Source of the DNA: JBFLYH01 sp964630235
GTDB taxonomy: Bacteria; Oederibacteriota; JAAXVQ01; JAUVAV01
Assembly (NCBI GenBank): GCA_964630235.1
Contig: CAZVUO010000007.1
Location: forward strand, 1-20,166
DNA length: 20,166 bases
Direction: 5' to 3'
Shown: positions 19,079-20,166 of the stretch, one piece after another
How the letters are laid out: each line of letters starts with the position of its first letter
Position numbering within the stretch: position 1 is the first letter of the stretch
Program-made: the position numbers and the translations under genes
The notes under the pieces: generated by a model
Databases searched by the model: none
Seen by the model: the letters and a program-made list of their open reading frames with translations, nothing else
What the model was told of the DNA's origin: nothing

Positions 19079-20047
19079 TTACACCCGGATGCGCGGATCA
19101 GCGGCCGCATAGAGCACGTCCGCCAGGATGTTCCCGGCCAGGGTCAGAGCGGCGCCGATGACCGCCACGCCCATGATGGTTGGATAGTCGAAGTTCATGG
19201 CCGACTCATAGGCCAGGCGGCCCATGCCCGGCCAGGAAAAGATCGTTTCGAAAATGAAACTGCCGCCGAGTAATCCCGGCAAGGCCAATCCGATGATGGT
19301 GATCACCGGCAGCAGGGCGTTTTTAAGGGCATGCACGTAATAGACCCGGTTTCGCGGCAGTCCTTTGGCGCGGGCGGTCCGGATATAATCCTGGCGGATC
19401 ACTTCCAGCATATTGCTGCGGGTATAGCGGGAGATGGACGCCAGGCCGCCGAACGCGGAGATAAAAACCGGCATGACCAGATGGGCCGCGTAATCCAGGA
19501 GACGGTCCAGAGGTCCCATCAGATCGTGGTTGACGGAACGCAACCCGGAAATCGGCAGCCAGCCCAGCACCACGCCAAAGAGCAGCATGCACAACAGGGC
19601 CAGCCAGAAGGTCGGCACGGAATAGCCGACGAAGGTCGCCACGGTCAGGACGCGGTCAGACCGCTGGTTGTGGTGCATGGCCGCGTACACGCCCAGCGGA
19701 ATCGCCAGTCCGAAAATCAAGAGCAGTGATAACCCCGAAAGCAGGAGCGTGGCTGGCAGCCGTTCGAGGATTTTATCCATGACCGGGCGCTGGTCCAGGA
19801 AGGAGCGTCCGAAATCCAGGCGCCCGAGGCGGCCGAGCCATTTGGCGTATTGGATGGTCACCGGCTGGTCCAGCCCGTACAGGGCCTGCAGCCGGGCGAT
19901 GGAATCCGGCGAGACGTTCGGGTTCATATCCATGTGCACGGAGGTAAACCCGCCGGGCGTCAAATGGATGATGCCAAAGGTGATGATGGTGATACCGAGC
20001 AGGATGGGAAGGGAGAGCAGGAGTCGGCGAAGGATAAAGCGGATCAT
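19079..20047 (-). CDS. Oligopeptide/dipeptide ABC transporter permease, OppB/DppB type
   Basis: 322 aa inner-membrane permease. First transmembrane segment ~8-29 with the classic RRLLLSLPILLGITIITF opening, periplasmic region with LYGLDQPVTIQYAKWLG (56-72), then about five further helices. The EAA-type loop is YIRTARAKGLPRNRVYYVHA (~220-239), followed by LKNALLPV. The end ADVLYAAADPRIRV is the usual one for the family. It forms the channel with the OppC-type protein. The ATG at 20047 has no strong ribosome site; a TATACT box at 20060-20055 would give a nearly leaderless start, but its -35 region is poor. More likely it is cotranscribed from upstream, where a gene ends at 20102. Confidence 0.95.
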   Translation of the reverse strand: MIRFILRRLLLSLPILLGITIITFGIIHLTPGGFTSVHMDMNPNVSPDSIARLQALYGLDQPVTIQYAKWLGRLGRLDFGRSFLDQRPVMDKILERLPATLLLSGLSLLLIFGLAIPLGVYAAMHHNQRSDRVLTVATFVGYSVPTFWLALLCMLLFGVVLGWLPISGLRSVNHDLMGPLDRLLDYAAHLVMPVFISAFGGLASISRYTRSNMLEVIRQDYIRTARAKGLPRNRVYYVHALKNALLPVITIIGLALPGLLGGSFIFETIFSWPGMGRLAYESAMNFDYPTIMGVAVIGAALTLAGNILADVLYAAADPRIRV

Positions 20048-20101
20048 AACCAGCAGTATAAACGATTTCCCGCCCCGAGGAAAATCAGTTTTTACGCCTG
20101 G

Positions 20102-20164
20102 TCAGCGGTTGATCTTGGTAATCACAAGTTTCCGGACAGGCGTCACGGTTTCCCCGGACGCGGT
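20102..20164 (-). CDS. 3' end of an unidentified gene (cut by window edge)
   Basis: The minus-strand frame ending at the TGA in 20104-20102 reads 20 residues ending VRKLVITKINR, and looks more protein-like than the other two frames, which end in KP and RRKN. It ends 54 bp before the permease gene. In peptide-import operons this position often holds the substrate-binding protein, so that is a reasonable guess, but 20 residues cannot show it. Confidence 0.35.
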   Translation of the reverse strand, partial: TASGETVTPVRKLVITKINR

Positions 20165-20166
20165 CT

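Noticed and set aside
20055..20060. TATACT box just before the OppB-type gene
   Set aside because: No acceptable -35 box at 16-18 bp, and the start would be almost at the ATG. Upstream cotranscription is more likely.

Overview
The window looks like a fragment of a bacterial chromosome with fairly high GC (by eye roughly 55-60%). It encodes the 5' part of a 16S rRNA gene, a tRNA-Leu and about 17 protein genes, all on the minus strand, so transcription runs from high to low coordinates. An OmpA/MotB-type protein and c-di-GMP signalling genes suggest a diderm (Gram-negative type) free-living bacterium. I cannot place the phylum without a 16S search; a poorly sampled candidate phylum is possible but not shown. 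I see no insertion sequence, phage gene, CRISPR array or integrase.

Layout in order of transcription. (1) 20164-15333: the 3' tip of an unidentified gene, then an oligopeptide/dipeptide ABC importer operon (two permeases, two ATPases) ending in a receiver protein with a degenerate GGDEF domain. (2) 15328-15173: a consensus-like promoter, tRNA-Leu(GAG) and a perfect 10-bp palindrome just after the CCA end. (3) 15019-11481: a REC-GGDEF diguanylate cyclase, a GH42/GH35-like protein that seems to lack its acid/base residue, a tryptophan-rich unknown protein and a likely terminator. (4) 11495-5093: a promoter, ROK glucokinase, a stand-alone receiver, a minimal zincin, D-aminoacyl-tRNA deacylase, an SbcD/YhaO-like nuclease subunit, a YhaN/SbcC-like ATPase with a transmembrane hairpin, and a membrane-anchored OmpA-like protein, tightly packed with several 4-10 nt overlaps. 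(5) 5028-3099: RadC, ribosome silencing factor RsfS and an S-adenosylmethionine hydrolase family protein. (6) 3064-685: a promoter and a membrane GAF-GAF-HD-GYP protein. (7) 678-1: two tandem rRNA promoters, a leader with a hairpin and a boxA-like element, and the 16S rRNA 5' end.

Themes. c-di-GMP signalling recurs: an intact cyclase, a paralogue of it that aligns without gaps but has lost the active site while keeping the inhibitory-site motif, an HD-GYP phosphodiesterase and a lone receiver. A second theme is translation and ribosome upkeep (16S, tRNA-Leu, RsfS, DTD). The least ordinary parts are the degenerate GGDEF protein attached to the peptide importer, the apparently inactive glycosidase-like protein with its unknown partner, and the SbcD/YhaN/OmpA-like trio with predicted membrane segments in two of its three members.
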